A DNA stretch of 64,000 nt, from assembly GCA_905221605.1 (NCBI GenBank), contig CAJNDS010002268.1, positions 1,019,232-1,083,231 of the forward strand, in the 5' to 3' direction. Source of the stretch: Symbiodinium natans. Its lineage: Eukaryota > Sar > Dinophyceae > Suessiales > Symbiodiniaceae. Shown piece by piece: positions 1-11,600 of the stretch. The translations under genes and the position numbers were made by a program. Below the pieces are notes generated by a model. That model did not search any database and was not told where the DNA came from. It worked only from the letters and a program-made list of their open reading frames with translations. Position 1 is the stretch's first letter. Every line of letters starts with the position of its first letter.

Positions 1-2037
1 AAGTTACGCCGTCTCGCCTACCTCAAGCCAGAGTTGCTTCGCAAAATCTTATCTCAAGTTCGTGAGGATGCTAGAAATAGGCCTGCGCCTAAGCACAACG
101 TAGCTAACGGTGTAGTCAATGTTGTGGCTTACTTGTTTTTCGCGCTTGGTTGGAAAGTAGGTGACCCCAATGCCTTCAACTTGGTTTTGTCTGATGGCCG
201 CATCATCTCCCTCAAAGCAGGTTCCAAAGACGCTTTTTTGGAAGAGTTGGCGCGGGACGTCAGGAAGTATTTACTCAACCAATCACCTTTCAGGTATGAC
301 AACCCGACTCCAGGACAGTATGGCACGCCAGATGTGTACCTTACGCGGTTTCTTCTCGACACGACCTTTGCAAAGGATGACGATTTCCAGTTCCTTCGTG
401 GGTATCTTGATAAGCTCCCTCCGAACATACACTACACACGTGGAATTTTGTCATCGCTTCTATCTGGGTCTGTCTACAACGGACATCGCTATAGAGCGGC
501 AGGACTACGTGACAGCGCTGCGTGCCCACAGTGTGGGAAACAGGAAACACATTGCCACATGTTCCGTGACTGCGAAGCTTTACAGGAATCCATCCCGTCC
601 CAAGGTGACGAACCTTTGTTATCCTGGGTAACGGGTATCTTTTTCGAGCCACCCCACTTCCATGACGAGCCTACACAGGCGTGGAAACTTCCGGTGGTGG
701 AAACGCGCTGGTGTCCACAGTCCACGATTTTTGTGGATGGCAGTGTTTTTCACCATCGGTGGGCGCCAATCCGCGCAGGTGCCTCCGCAGTTACAGTTCC
801 CGGCCTTTTTAAACATGCTGTAGCCGTGCACGGTGCCTCTGTTAACTCTTTTCGTTGCGAGCTTTATGCTTTGATCTTGGCTATCCATTTAACAGACGGG
901 GACATCACTGTCGCTTCTGATTGTGCTAGTGTCCTACGTCGTGCCCAATTCTTGCAGATGCATAATTTTGAATGGGATTGTCCTTACCAGTTTGAAAATC
1001 CAGATTTGTGGGATCTGTTTCTTGTTGTAGCAAGGGCACACAATGGAAGCATACGGTTTGTCAAGGTCAAAGCACACACCAAAGGAGAAACATCGCAGTG
1101 TCCTCTTCTCACCGCAGGGAATGAGCAAGTTGATGCTTTAGCGAAAGCCACAGCTAAAGCTCTTTCTTCCGATCTTATAGCAAGGTCTCGCCCTTATCTC
1201 CAGCAAGCAGTTTCCGTGCAAGTTCACTTGGTTGCTACTTTAGTTAAGCGCTCGGCAGCTTGCCAACTTGCCCCTTTTGACGAGGACGAACAGGCCTCTG
1301 CAGGACTAACACAGACTGTGATCTGTACTTGTAAGCCCCGCAGGCGGCTAAATAGCAAGCGCCCTCGGAAATGCTACAGTAATTGTCATTTAATGGGACA
1401 TTCTGTTCTGCTTGGGGATGTAGAGACAAAGGTGCTGCAGATGTACAGAACGAATACTTTACCGCCTGATGTCCTCTTTGACTGTCTTCGGCGCAGATAT
1501 CTCGGCTTCTTCGCGCATCTCCAGCCAGAAGGGATGCAGTTTTCAGGGTGGCAAGGGCTTAGCCTAGACCCGCTTCTTCGGGGTAGAAGACCATTGTCTC
1601 AAGCAGCTGCTGAAGCCCTTGCCAACTTTGTAAGCGAGCAGAGATGGTTCTTTTGCGACAGGCCTCAAGGGGAACGAACTCCCTGGCTGGTAGTTTTGAT
1701 CGAGTTTCTTGCAGTGTATGGTTTCTTTCCTGGTTGGTTGGTCCCGGGCATGACCGCCCGCATCCTGGTGTCTCGCTTCAGAACTTTCTTCTTAAGATTG
1801 TGCAAAGGCCTTCCGACCAGTATTCATTCCGTTAAACATGTTAAATCAGCGGCAGTCTTTGGTATGAAAAGCCTTAGTGGCTTCTATGGGTCCATGAGGT
1901 GTCAACATTTTCACCATCAGATGTTCATTTTTCTCCAAGCTAGCCTTGCTCAAAGCGTATGTCTCCCTGATAGGAAATCGCTTGGCCACAAGTGGACCCC
2001 CAAATTCGATGGTTTTGACGGTATCCCGCCGTATTAG
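1..2037 (+). CDS. Non-LTR (LINE-type) retrotransposon ORF2, C-terminal part: zinc motif and RNase H
   Basis: The frame is open from base 1, so the protein is cut by the window edge; the TTG at 34 is not a convincing start. A CPQC..H.H....C zinc-binding motif (523-573) of the kind found between reverse transcriptase and RNase H in LINE ORF2 proteins is followed by an RNase H domain. Its four acidic residues are at 736 (FVDGS), 859 (RCELYAL), 919 (ASDCAS) and 1132 (NEQVDALAK). The last 270 or so residues contain a second Cys-rich patch (CTCKP...CYSNC, near 1327-1390) that I cannot assign. The reverse transcriptase would lie to the left, outside the window. RNase H would remove RNA from the RNA:DNA hybrid during target-primed integration. 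The element is opposite in strand to the branching-enzyme gene beside it. RNase H identity is firm; LINE class is inferred from domain order. Confidence 0.82.
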   Translation, partial: KLRRLAYLKPELLRKILSQVREDARNRPAPKHNVANGVVNVVAYLFFALGWKVGDPNAFNLVLSDGRIISLKAGSKDAFLEELARDVRKYLLNQSPFRYDNPTPGQYGTPDVYLTRFLLDTTFAKDDDFQFLRGYLDKLPPNIHYTRGILSSLLSGSVYNGHRYRAAGLRDSAACPQCGKQETHCHMFRDCEALQESIPSQGDEPLLSWVTGIFFEPPHFHDEPTQAWKLPVVETRWCPQSTIFVDGSVFHHRWAPIRAGASAVTVPGLFKHAVAVHGASVNSFRCELYALILAIHLTDGDITVASDCASVLRRAQFLQMHNFEWDCPYQFENPDLWDLFLVVARAHNGSIRFVKVKAHTKGETSQCPLLTAGNEQVDALAKATAKALSSDLIARSRPYLQQAVSVQVHLVATLVKRSAACQLAPFDEDEQASAGLTQTVICTCKPRRRLNSKRPRKCYSNCHLMGHSVLLGDVETKVLQMYRTNTLPPDVLFDCLRRRYLGFFAHLQPEGMQFSGWQGLSLDPLLRGRRPLSQAAAEALANFVSEQRWFFCDRPQGERTPWLVVLIEFLAVYGFFPGWLVPGMTARILVSRFRTFFLRLCKGLPTSIHSVKHVKSAAVFGMKSLSGFYGSMRCQHFHHQMFIFLQASLAQSVCLPDRKSLGHKWTPKFDGFDGIPPY

Positions 2038-2215
2038 TTTCCTTATTTTGTCTGGATTCAGAAGCAGCCTGAAGCGGCTACTCATTGTTACTTGTCGACA
2101 GGTCGCGGCCTCAGACACACAGTGCAGCAAAAAAAGGGCTCCCTTTTTGGTGTTGGGTAGTTTTATAAGGAACCTAGACCCCAAAAAGGGAAAAAGGGCC
2201 CACTGGGAGACCTAG
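2038..2215 (+). repeat. Putative 3' tail of the LINE, abutting a MITE-like fragment
   Basis: After the stop there are about 95 bases of unique sequence ending in a run of seven A (2129-2135). From about 2140 the sequence resembles the interior and right end of the MITE-like family at 12579, 29206 and 31074 (AACCTAGACCCCAAAAAGGG, then GGGCCCACTGGG). Its left half is missing, so the LINE may have inserted into such an element. The LINE 3' boundary is uncertain. Confidence 0.4.
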
Positions 2216-2638
2216 ATGCAAGACCAGGCCATGCATGACGTTGGCGGAGTCCACAGTTCGAACTGCTTCGGCGCCTCGGGGGTTTTCTCTGATGTTCGGG
2301 GTACCTTATTGGGGGTCCTTATGATAAGGGAGTCCTAGAGATCTATTTTAGGGGTACTATTTTGGGGATCTATTTTGGGGGTTAAATCCCCCGCCTGCTA
2401 GCATGAAGATGAAGCAAAGGGCCACACACTGACGCCGCTGCATCGTGAGCACACGAGAGAATGGAGATGGAAAAGATTGCACAAACAGGCAAAGCGCTTG
2501 CCTTTTTTCTCGGCTTGAGAAATGGGCTGCGCCAAACACATGCTCTGATCTCATGAGGCGGTGCCGCTGCAATGCAGGCGTGTAGAAAGTTTATCCGAGC
2601 ACAGAGCCAACAAAGCACTGAACGCAAAGCCCAGCGGC

Positions 2639-5600
2639 ATGATAGCCGAAGCAGCCGTAGTGTGCGTGCTCGGCCACAGCCATGAGCTGCACCGCGTTGT
2701 AGCCCATGCGCTTGATGCGCGGCAGCACTTGACTGGGCGGCGCTGAGCGGGGAGAGGTCTAGTTTTCATGAGGGGCCATATGTGCCTAAGCCTGGAGAAG
2801 GTGTTCACTCGACACTGCCCTGCAAGGTCCTAGCATTACGGACACCCAGTGAGTTTTTGGGGTCGCAGTCGCAGACGTGTATAGGGTTTTTACGGGGGGG
2901 GGGGGGGGGGCCAAAGGCTTTCTAGGTACCTACCCCACATGAACCTCCTAATTAAACCTAAACCCAAAGCCCTAAACCCTAAACTCTGAACCCCAAGCCC
3001 TAAACCCTAAACCCCCCTCCATTCATAACCCAAGAACCCAAGGACCTGCTCCTGGCCACCCTCGCCATGAGCAGGACCTATACAAACCACTGAAAACGAC
3101 TGAAAAATCTTTCCAAAGTACATGGGTACCTCTTACATCCCAATCGAAAGAAACTACATCATCTTAAGGGTTTAGGGCTTAGGCTTCGAAGTTTAGGGTT
3201 TCGTGCCCTAGGCTTTTAAACCCAAACCCGAAATGACAAGCCGCAAGCTCCAAACCCTAAACCCCAAACCCCAAACCCCAAACCCTAAAACTAAAAAACA
3301 CCAAACCCCAAACCCTGAACCCTACACCCCAAACCCCAAACCCTAAACCCCAAACCCTGAACCCTACACCCAAACCCCAAAACCCTAAACCCCAAACCCT
3401 AAACCCTACACCCCAAACCCCAAACCCTAAGCCCCAAACCCTAAACCCCAAACCCTAAACCCCAAACCCTAAACCCTGTTTCATATCGCAGGTCAGGCTA
3501 CTCGGCAAACTCAACGTACGTAGACACCTTTGGCTCCACGGTTCCCATGCCTGCGGTTGACGGAATTTGGGGGGTCTTGGGGATGTAGGGTTTAGGGTTT
3601 AGGGTTTTGGGGTTTTGGGGTTTAGGGTTTTATATTTTTCGGTTTAGGGTTTATATAGGGGTTTAGGGATTTGGGCGTTTCGGGGTTTAGGGTTTACATA
3701 GGCTTTTAGGGGTTTAGGGTTTACATAGGGGTTTCGGGAGTTAGGGGTTTAGGGGTTAAGGGTTAGGGGTTAGAGTTTGCGATGGTCCCTCCAGGATTTC
3801 GGGTTGAGAGTTTATGGTTTAGGGGGCTCTGACTTTTAGGGTTTAGGTTTTGGGGTTTAGGGTTTAGGGTTTAGGGTTTAGGGATTAGGGTTTAGGGTTT
3901 AGGGTTCAGGGTTGTTTAGGGTTTCCCTAGATACCAGGCCTGGACTCAGGAGTAACCTAGGAATATAAAAAAAGGGCAGCCTTTCTGGTTAAGGGGATTA
4001 AAAGGGAACCCTAAACCCTAAAAAGGAAAATAAGGGCCTACTCCGGGTCCTAGGCTTTATGTGGACCCCAAGTTAAACCCTAAACCCTAAACCCTAAACC
4101 CTAGCATCGACTCCATATGTGGACCCCCAAGTTAGACAGCTGCCGCCAAGATCCGGGGCTACGGCTCGGATGGAGGCTTCAGGGACTTTGGGATTTGGAT
4201 TCAAGTTTAGGGTTAAGGGTTTAGGGCTTAGGGTTTAAGGTTTAGGGCGTTCAAGGGTTTAAGGGTTCAAGGGTTCAAGGGACTAAGGGCGTATAGATGT
4301 GTGGGAGGGGGGCTCTTCTTTGGGCAAAGCAAGGCGGCTGACTAATGTTAAGTACGCCTATGCAATATCTCATATATAACATGTCATTCACAATATACAG
4401 TATACATGGGTGGTTGTCAAAATTATGATCCCTTTTGGGGAACCCTAAACATTAGTTCGCGTATTATAATAGGGATCCAGAAAGGGACCATAATTTTGAC
4501 AAGCACCCATGTACAGTATATAGCACACGACATATCAATACGCGCCATGATCACAGCAATGAGACTTGGCTCTTGCACAATTGGAAGTACCCTCGCTGTC
4601 TCAACTAGCGAGGGTTCAGGGTTTAGGGTTCAGGGTTTAGGGTTTAGGGTCGAGGGTTTAGGGTTTAGGTTAGGGGTTTGGGGTTTAGGGTTTAATTAGG
4701 GCTTTAGGGTTTCGGGTTTGGGGTTTGGGGCTTGAGGCTTTGATGACACAAACTCGTACGTTGCTCCATCAGCCGAAATGCATCCATCTTTGAACCAACC
4801 TCCCTTCACCTCGTAACCGCAAACCGTTAACCCCCGAAGCCCTGAACCCTAGACCCCAAAGCCGGGTTTAGGGTTGGGGTTTAGGGCTAAGGGCTGTGAG
4901 CACCCGAAATCAGGGTTGTATAGTGACCATACTTATAGCTCGACTTGTAATCACCCATGAACCGCCAAGTCAACTCTAGACCCTAAACCCTTAACCCTGG
5001 GCCCTAGACCCTAAACCCTAAGCCTTATAAAGCCTATTAACCCTTTCAACCCTAAAAACCCTATAAACACTGTAAACCCTATAAACACTATACACCCTAT
5101 GAACCCTATAAACCCTATAAACCCAAAAAAACTAAACCCTAAACCCTAAACCCTGGACCCTAAACTCACTAAACCCTACACCCCTAAACCCTAAACCCTA
5201 TAAACCCTAGAAACCCTCAACCCTAAACCCTCAACCCTGAACCCTAAACCCAAAACCCTAAACCCGAAGTCCGGCCTACGTGCGCTTCGTAAATCTTGAG
5301 GTTGGCCGGCTTTTCGGGCCGCTGATGCTGGAAGCCTTGATGAGTCATGGCTTCGGGGTTTAGGGTTTAGGGTTTAGGGTTTAGGGTTTAGGGTTTAGGG
5401 TTTAGGGTTTAGGGTTAGGGTTTAGGGTTTAGGGTTTAGGGTGTAGGGTTTAGGGTTTAGGGTTTCGGGTTCGTTTACTCACAAACAAAGAAAGAATAAC
5501 ACCCGTATATTGCACCTTTGAGGAAGAACTTTTGCGTTCGGGGGGGGGGGGGGGGGAGGGGCGGGGGGGGGGGGGGGGTTCTTAAGAAAACAACAGCTGA

Positions 5601-8600
5601 ACCAAACCCCTAACCCTAAACCCTAAACCCTAAACCCTAAACCCTAAACCCTAAACCCTAAACCCTAAACCCTAAACCGAACCCGGGCTGAGGGTCTAGA
5701 ACTTTGGGGCTTCGGGATTTGGGAAGTTTAGGATTTTAGGGTTTAGGGTTTAGGGTGTAGGGTTTAGGCTTTTAGGGCTTTAGGGTTTAGAGTTTAGGGT
5801 CTAAAATTGTGGTCCCCTTTCCTGGGATCCCCGGAAGGAGAAAACTACAACCACAATGCCTCGAGGGGAATCCATTTTTTTGAGGGTAGCCGCCTTACAA
5901 TGGGTGCCCAAATACGCACACTACCCATTTCGGGATTTAGGGTTTGGGGCCTGGACTTTAGGTTTGGGGTTTATAAAGGTTAGTTACAGGTGGGTAGTTA
6001 CGGTTTCTATAAGGGATTTAGGGTTGGGGGCTGGGACTTTAAGTTTGGAAGAACACGTCAGCCAAAGAAGCCGGCCGACTCAGACCCATGTGGTCCTTCT
6101 GATAAGGGTGACGTGCTATGTAACCCTAAACCCTAAACCCTAAACCCTACACCCTAAACCCTAAACCCTAAACCCTAAACCCTAAACCCTAAACCCTAGT
6201 AGGACCGAAAAGGGGCTCCCCTTTCAGAGGCATGCGACCCATGTTGCAAGTCAGGATGAGAGGCTCTTGAGTCGTGGGGGTTTAGAGCTTGGGAGCTTCA
6301 GGGTTGAGGCTTTGATACGTTGATCAAAAACACTTACCTCAAACAAGGGTTTAGGGTTTAGGGTTTAGGGTTTTGGGTTTAGGGTTTAAGGGTAAGTTTG
6401 CAGTAATAGTGGATCCAGGCGGACCAAGAACTCAGAGAACTTCCCAAGGTTCTTGTTCAGGTTTCGATTATTCACAGGGCTCCTTTGGGCAGGGGAGCCC
6501 CTCAGGTGTAGGGTGTATCAGGTACCCGCCACCCACATAGGGTTTAGGGTTTAGGGCTTGGGGTCCTGTAGCGGCGACGGCCCCTTGACTAACCTTTTCT
6601 AAGCATGTGAGCACTGGCGAGAACCCTCTGAACTTTTATGAAGCTGGCTTTTAGGGTTTAGGGTTTAATGTTAGACCTGGTTTAGTAGGGGGGGGGTTCT
6701 ATAAAGTCAAATTTCCGAAATTATTCAGGACCCCCTCACTGTTGGCGGGGTCCGCTTTAAAGTCAAACCGTCCGGGCGCCGTAAGAAAATTCCACGTGGC
6801 GCGCCTTTAAAAAAGATAACCGGGCATTGCTGCCCCTTTTAAATCTATCTAAACTCCTCCCTATTAAAATCATATAAGCCCCCGGGGCCGTGTAATCAGG
6901 ACCCAATCCACGCCCCGACTGTTCAGGGGGGGGGGGGGGCCCTACATTAAACCAGGTCCAACATTAGTTCAGGGTTTAGGGATAAGAAGCCTAGACCCAG
7001 GCGCCAAGGACGGTCAGGACCAAGAAGCCCCTTTTCTAATGATTCACCAAACACCTAAAACCCAACGAGTTCACAAATGGCACAAAAACAACCCTCAACA
7101 ACGTTGTGCCTTGCTTGCTACCTGGTAGCTGAATTGCTTGTCCTCTGGGGGCTCCCAGAAAACGCCGTTGAAGAGGTTGGTGGCTTGGCGGCAGATGGTC
7201 GCTCGAGGTCTCTCGGGAACATGACACGAGGTTCCAGGTACAGTTTCAAGGGGTGAAGACTCGTACTCCTAAGGATGTACCCCTAGAGGTTCCCCTTAAT
7301 ACAATCCTAATATGGCCCTTACATTCTCAAGCTAGGGCTCCCAAACTCAAGGCTTCAACCTTAGTGGTCTAAGGTAGAGTCCCACGAAAACTCGAGGTAT
7401 GCAAGGTTCCCCAGCTGAACCCTAGACCCTAAACCCTAAACCCTAAACCCTAAACCCTAAACCCTAAACCCTAAACCCTAAACCCTGAACCCTGAACCCT
7501 AAACCCTACACCCCAAACTCCGCGCGGGCCCACTAGAAGGACGACCCCATGATCTGGTGCACTCCTGTACACTCTCCAGCCGGCAGCCCTAAACCCTAAA
7601 CCCTAAACCCTAAACCCTAAACCCTAAACCCTAAACCCTAAACCCTAAACCATAAACCCTAAACCCTAAACCCTAAACCCCAACCGCAAACCCTAAACCC
7701 GAAACCCCCCGAAAAACTTCAACCCCCCTGAATCCTGCATTTCCAGGGCCCAGCACCCCTGATGAAGAAAGGGTTTTAGGATTAGGGCTTAGGGCTTGGG
7801 CCTCGAGTCAAAAAACGCCTGGAGTCAAAAAACTCCAAGCAGGTTAAGGGTTTAGGGCTTAGGTTTAGGCGCTTCGGGCTTAGGGAAACCCTAAACCCTA
7901 AACCCTAAACCCTAAACCCTCTCAGCGTCAGGCTGTGGTCCTGCCAGGCCAGCTTGATCCTCGTGACAGGGCGCCAGTGGGAGATGTGAGCAAGCTCTCG
8001 GCTACGACGGCCCTAAAGCCGGGTTTAGGGTTTAGGGTTTAGGGTTTAGGGTTTAGGGTTTAGGGTGGAAAAAAAACGTTCCGAGATGTGATCCTCCTAA
8101 ACCCAGTAAGCCCTACCTGGTGGGTTTAGGATCTAGAGTCTGGAGGTTTAGAAGGGGTTTAGGGGTTTGGGGGTTTAGGGGTTTAAGGTGTAGGACCTAA
8201 GGGACGAGGGAAGCCGGGGGTGGGGACAAGGGCCGCGCCCAAAACGCTAAACCCGCAACCCTAAACCCCAGATAAACCCTAGCCCTAAACCCTAGCCCTA
8301 AACCCTAAATCCTAACACAGCGCGACCCGAGCCCCATCTGTTAGGGACCTTGTCATGGCAGAGGTGAAAGCTTGGGGTTTCTTTGGGTTCGCTTTAGGGG
8401 TTTAGGGTTTGGGGTTTCGGGGCTAGGGTTCACGGCACCTAAAGCCCTACGACAGCCAGAAGTCTGCCTCGTCCGGGCTCCATATACAGCGTGTATATAT
8501 ATATAAAGATATAATATATATATATATGTATATACATATATTTTCACAAACATATGCTTATTTTTATATTTCTACAACATTGAACAAGTGTAACTGTTAT

Positions 8601-11600
8601 AGGGACCCTACAAACCCTATTTATCCCCTTAGAGTCCCCCAAAACAGAAGTGAAATACAAAAACTACCCCAAATACCCTAAACCCTAAACCCTAAACCCC
8701 CCTCTTTGACACTCCCCAGAGCTACACCCGGCAGTCCAGGCAGGCACACGATCATGCCAGCTGCCGTCATTGGCTTCCAGGCGGACCTGGCTCGGGAGGG
8801 CTGTACTCAGATGATAAGCCCTCCTGCTTCTTAAGGGCTTGAAGGGCTTGAAGGGCTTGCAGGGTTTAGGGTTTAGGGTTTAGGGGTCATGATAGGAAGA
8901 ACAAGTACTGACCATGAAATGGTTTGCTTAAGGATTGGAGTTTAAGGGTTTGGGGCAGGGAATTGCTGGAAACCACAGGTGCTAGAGACGGCGTCAGCCA
9001 GCGGCGCTGGCAATGTAAGCTTTCTGCCATTGTACCAGAACCAAGGCACTCCAACATCTTCGGGGGATATTTCGAAGGTGTACCTCTTAAAAGCCCCTTT
9101 AGGATCCTTCCTGTGAACTCAGGTCTCTTCCTCAAAAGGGTTCGGGGAGTCTAGGGCTGAGGGTTGACAGTCTTTACGACGCAGGCCCAAGAGTAGCCTA
9201 GGAACAACAAGGGTACCTTTCGTTTTTAAAGGGGCTCACAAGGGAACCTAAACCCTAAAAGAAGGGAATAAGGGCCTAGTCTGGGTCCTCGTAACCCGAA
9301 ACCCTAAACCTTGAACGAAGGGAATAAGGGCCTACTCTGGGTCCTCGTACCCCGAAACCCCAAGCCCGAAAAGAAGGGCCTAGTTTCGGGTTCACCAAGC
9401 GACCACAAAGTGCGCGCACGCGCGCGGTGAGGGGGGTGGGGGGTGGGTGTTCAGGAACTCAGAAGCTCGAAATGCCCCGCGCCGAACCCCCTCCCCCCCC
9501 CCACCCCCCCAGTTTAGAGTTTAGGGTTTAGGGTTTAGGGTTTAGGGTTTAGGGTTGACGGTTTAGGGTGATAGACTAGCTTTGGGGCGCAAGTAGAAAC
9601 TAAACAGCGCATGAACAAATAGATCATCTACAAAAACCCCCTACAGACTTTCAAACCCTCAACCCTTTTGTGGATCTCAGGGCACTTAATGCTTACGGGG
9701 TTGAAGAGGGTTTAGGGTTTAGGGTTTTAGGGTTTTAGGGTTTTAGGGTTTTAGGGTTTTAGGGTTTTAGGGTTTTAGGGTTTTAGGGTTTTAGGGTTTT
9801 AGGGTTTAGGGTTTTAGGGTTGTAGGGTTTGAGGGTTTTAGGGTTTAGGCATTTGGGTTTAAGGGCTTAAGGGGGTTTAAGGGTTTCAGGTTTAGGGTTT
9901 GAGGACCAATCTAGCCGCATCATTGGGCTCTAACCCCAAACCCTAAACCCTAAACCCCTAAACACAACCCTAAACCCTAAACCCTAAACCCTAAACCCTA
10001 CACCCTACACCCTACACCCTACACCCTACACCCTAAGCCCTAAGCCCTAAGCCCTAAGCCCTAAGCCCTAAGCCCTAAACCTACATGGGCTCTCTGGGCT
10101 GTCTGTCAGCAGAGGGCTCCCAGCGCGCCTTGACCTGCGTCGCGTGCGTGATCTTGGGGCTGCCATCCTCCTGGTGGATTTAGGGTTTAGGGTTTAGGGT
10201 TCAGGGTTTAGGGTTTATGATTTAGGGTTTAGAGTTTAGGGCTTTGGGCTTGTTAAGGGCTTAGGGTTTAGAGTTTTAGGGTTTAGGGTTTAGGGTTTTA
10301 AGGCTTCGGGCTTAGGGCTCATGAGGGCTTAGGGCTTAGGAACTTATATTGAGCTACCATCGGAAGGAAACCAGATTTGCAATGTGCATTTTTTTTGGTA
10401 ACTTAACCTTGTGATCTTCTTAGTTGTCCAGTACCTAGGGGTTTTAAAGGTTAACCTTTGGGATTATGAGGGGAATATACCACCCCCAAAAGGTTAAAGG
10501 TTACCTGCTCTACTGGCAGAGCTTCCGGGGCTCATGAACCCCCCTTGCGAACCAGGATAAATTCATTTTTGGCAAGAGCCCCTGAACGGTAGGGGCCTAG
10601 GGACGGCGGGTGCACGCATGCACGCGCACAACATCCTGCGTGCACTGTGCACCTCTGAAAGGGCAACCCTGGCCTTAGGGTTTAGGGTTTAGGGTTTAGG
10701 GTTTTTAGGGTTTAGGGTTTAGGGTTTAGGGTTTAGGGCTGGCCATCCTTGTCAGGCAGGAACACCTTCCAGCGGCCAAATCCCTCGTTCTCCAAGGGGG
10801 TCGAGTTTTGCCAGCCGTTGAACCTGGGCGCATGGGTTCCGCTACCACCCCACTCTACAGGGTCTAGGGTTTAGGGCTTAGGGTTTGGGGTTTAGGGTTT
10901 AAGGTTTAGGGTTTAGGGTTTAGGGCTACCCCCCTAGGTTCCCCCCTTTTAATAGTATTCCCTTATAGTCCCATTAATTATTAAGGCCCCTGTAGTACTT
11001 GGAGGTCCATGGGTAGGTATAGGTAGGGGCTATACCCCACATGGGGCTATAAGTAGAGCTACCATGCAACCTTCTTAGACTTGTAACTACCAAGCAGGGT
11101 TCGGGGTTCTAGGGTCTAGGGTTCAGGGTTCAGGGTTTGGGGTCAAGAAGGTTTGGTCCAAAAGACGTTGCTAGGAGGTTGGTGGGGTAGGCACACCGTA
11201 AGGCTCGTGCTCTGGGGCTATTCGATTCCATAGAAACTCTGACCGACCTGTTGACAGGAACAAAAGGAAACATCCAATGATGTGCATTGTATGGTCCAGA
11301 GCATCCAAGGTTACGGGGCCCGACTTTCGCGCACGCGCAGATGTTCGAGTCAGACTCTCTCTGCAAGTGTTCCTAAACCCTGAACCCTAAACCCTAAACC
11401 CTAAACCTCAATATGTAGGGTTTAGGATTTAGGGTTGAGGGTTTAGGGTTGAGGGTTCAGGGTTTAGGGTTCATATACAGGGATCCTTAGTATGATGCAA
11501 GGTATATTCCTTGTTTAAGGGGTATTGGGGCATCTCGAGGGTTCTATGCAGTTTCTCCAAACTGCAATGTGCCAAAAAGGGTTAAGGGTTGAGCGTTGAG

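Noticed and set aside
3257-3451. 64-codon minus-strand ORF of GFRVWGLGF repeats
   Set aside because: Pure translation of the CCCTAAA/CCCCAAA repeat.
4406-4699. 97-codon plus-strand ORF
   Set aside because: Covers the MITE-like element at 4404-4512 and continues into telomeric repeat.
9713-10076. CRISPR-like array
   Set aside because: Units are contiguous 7-8-mers without spacers.
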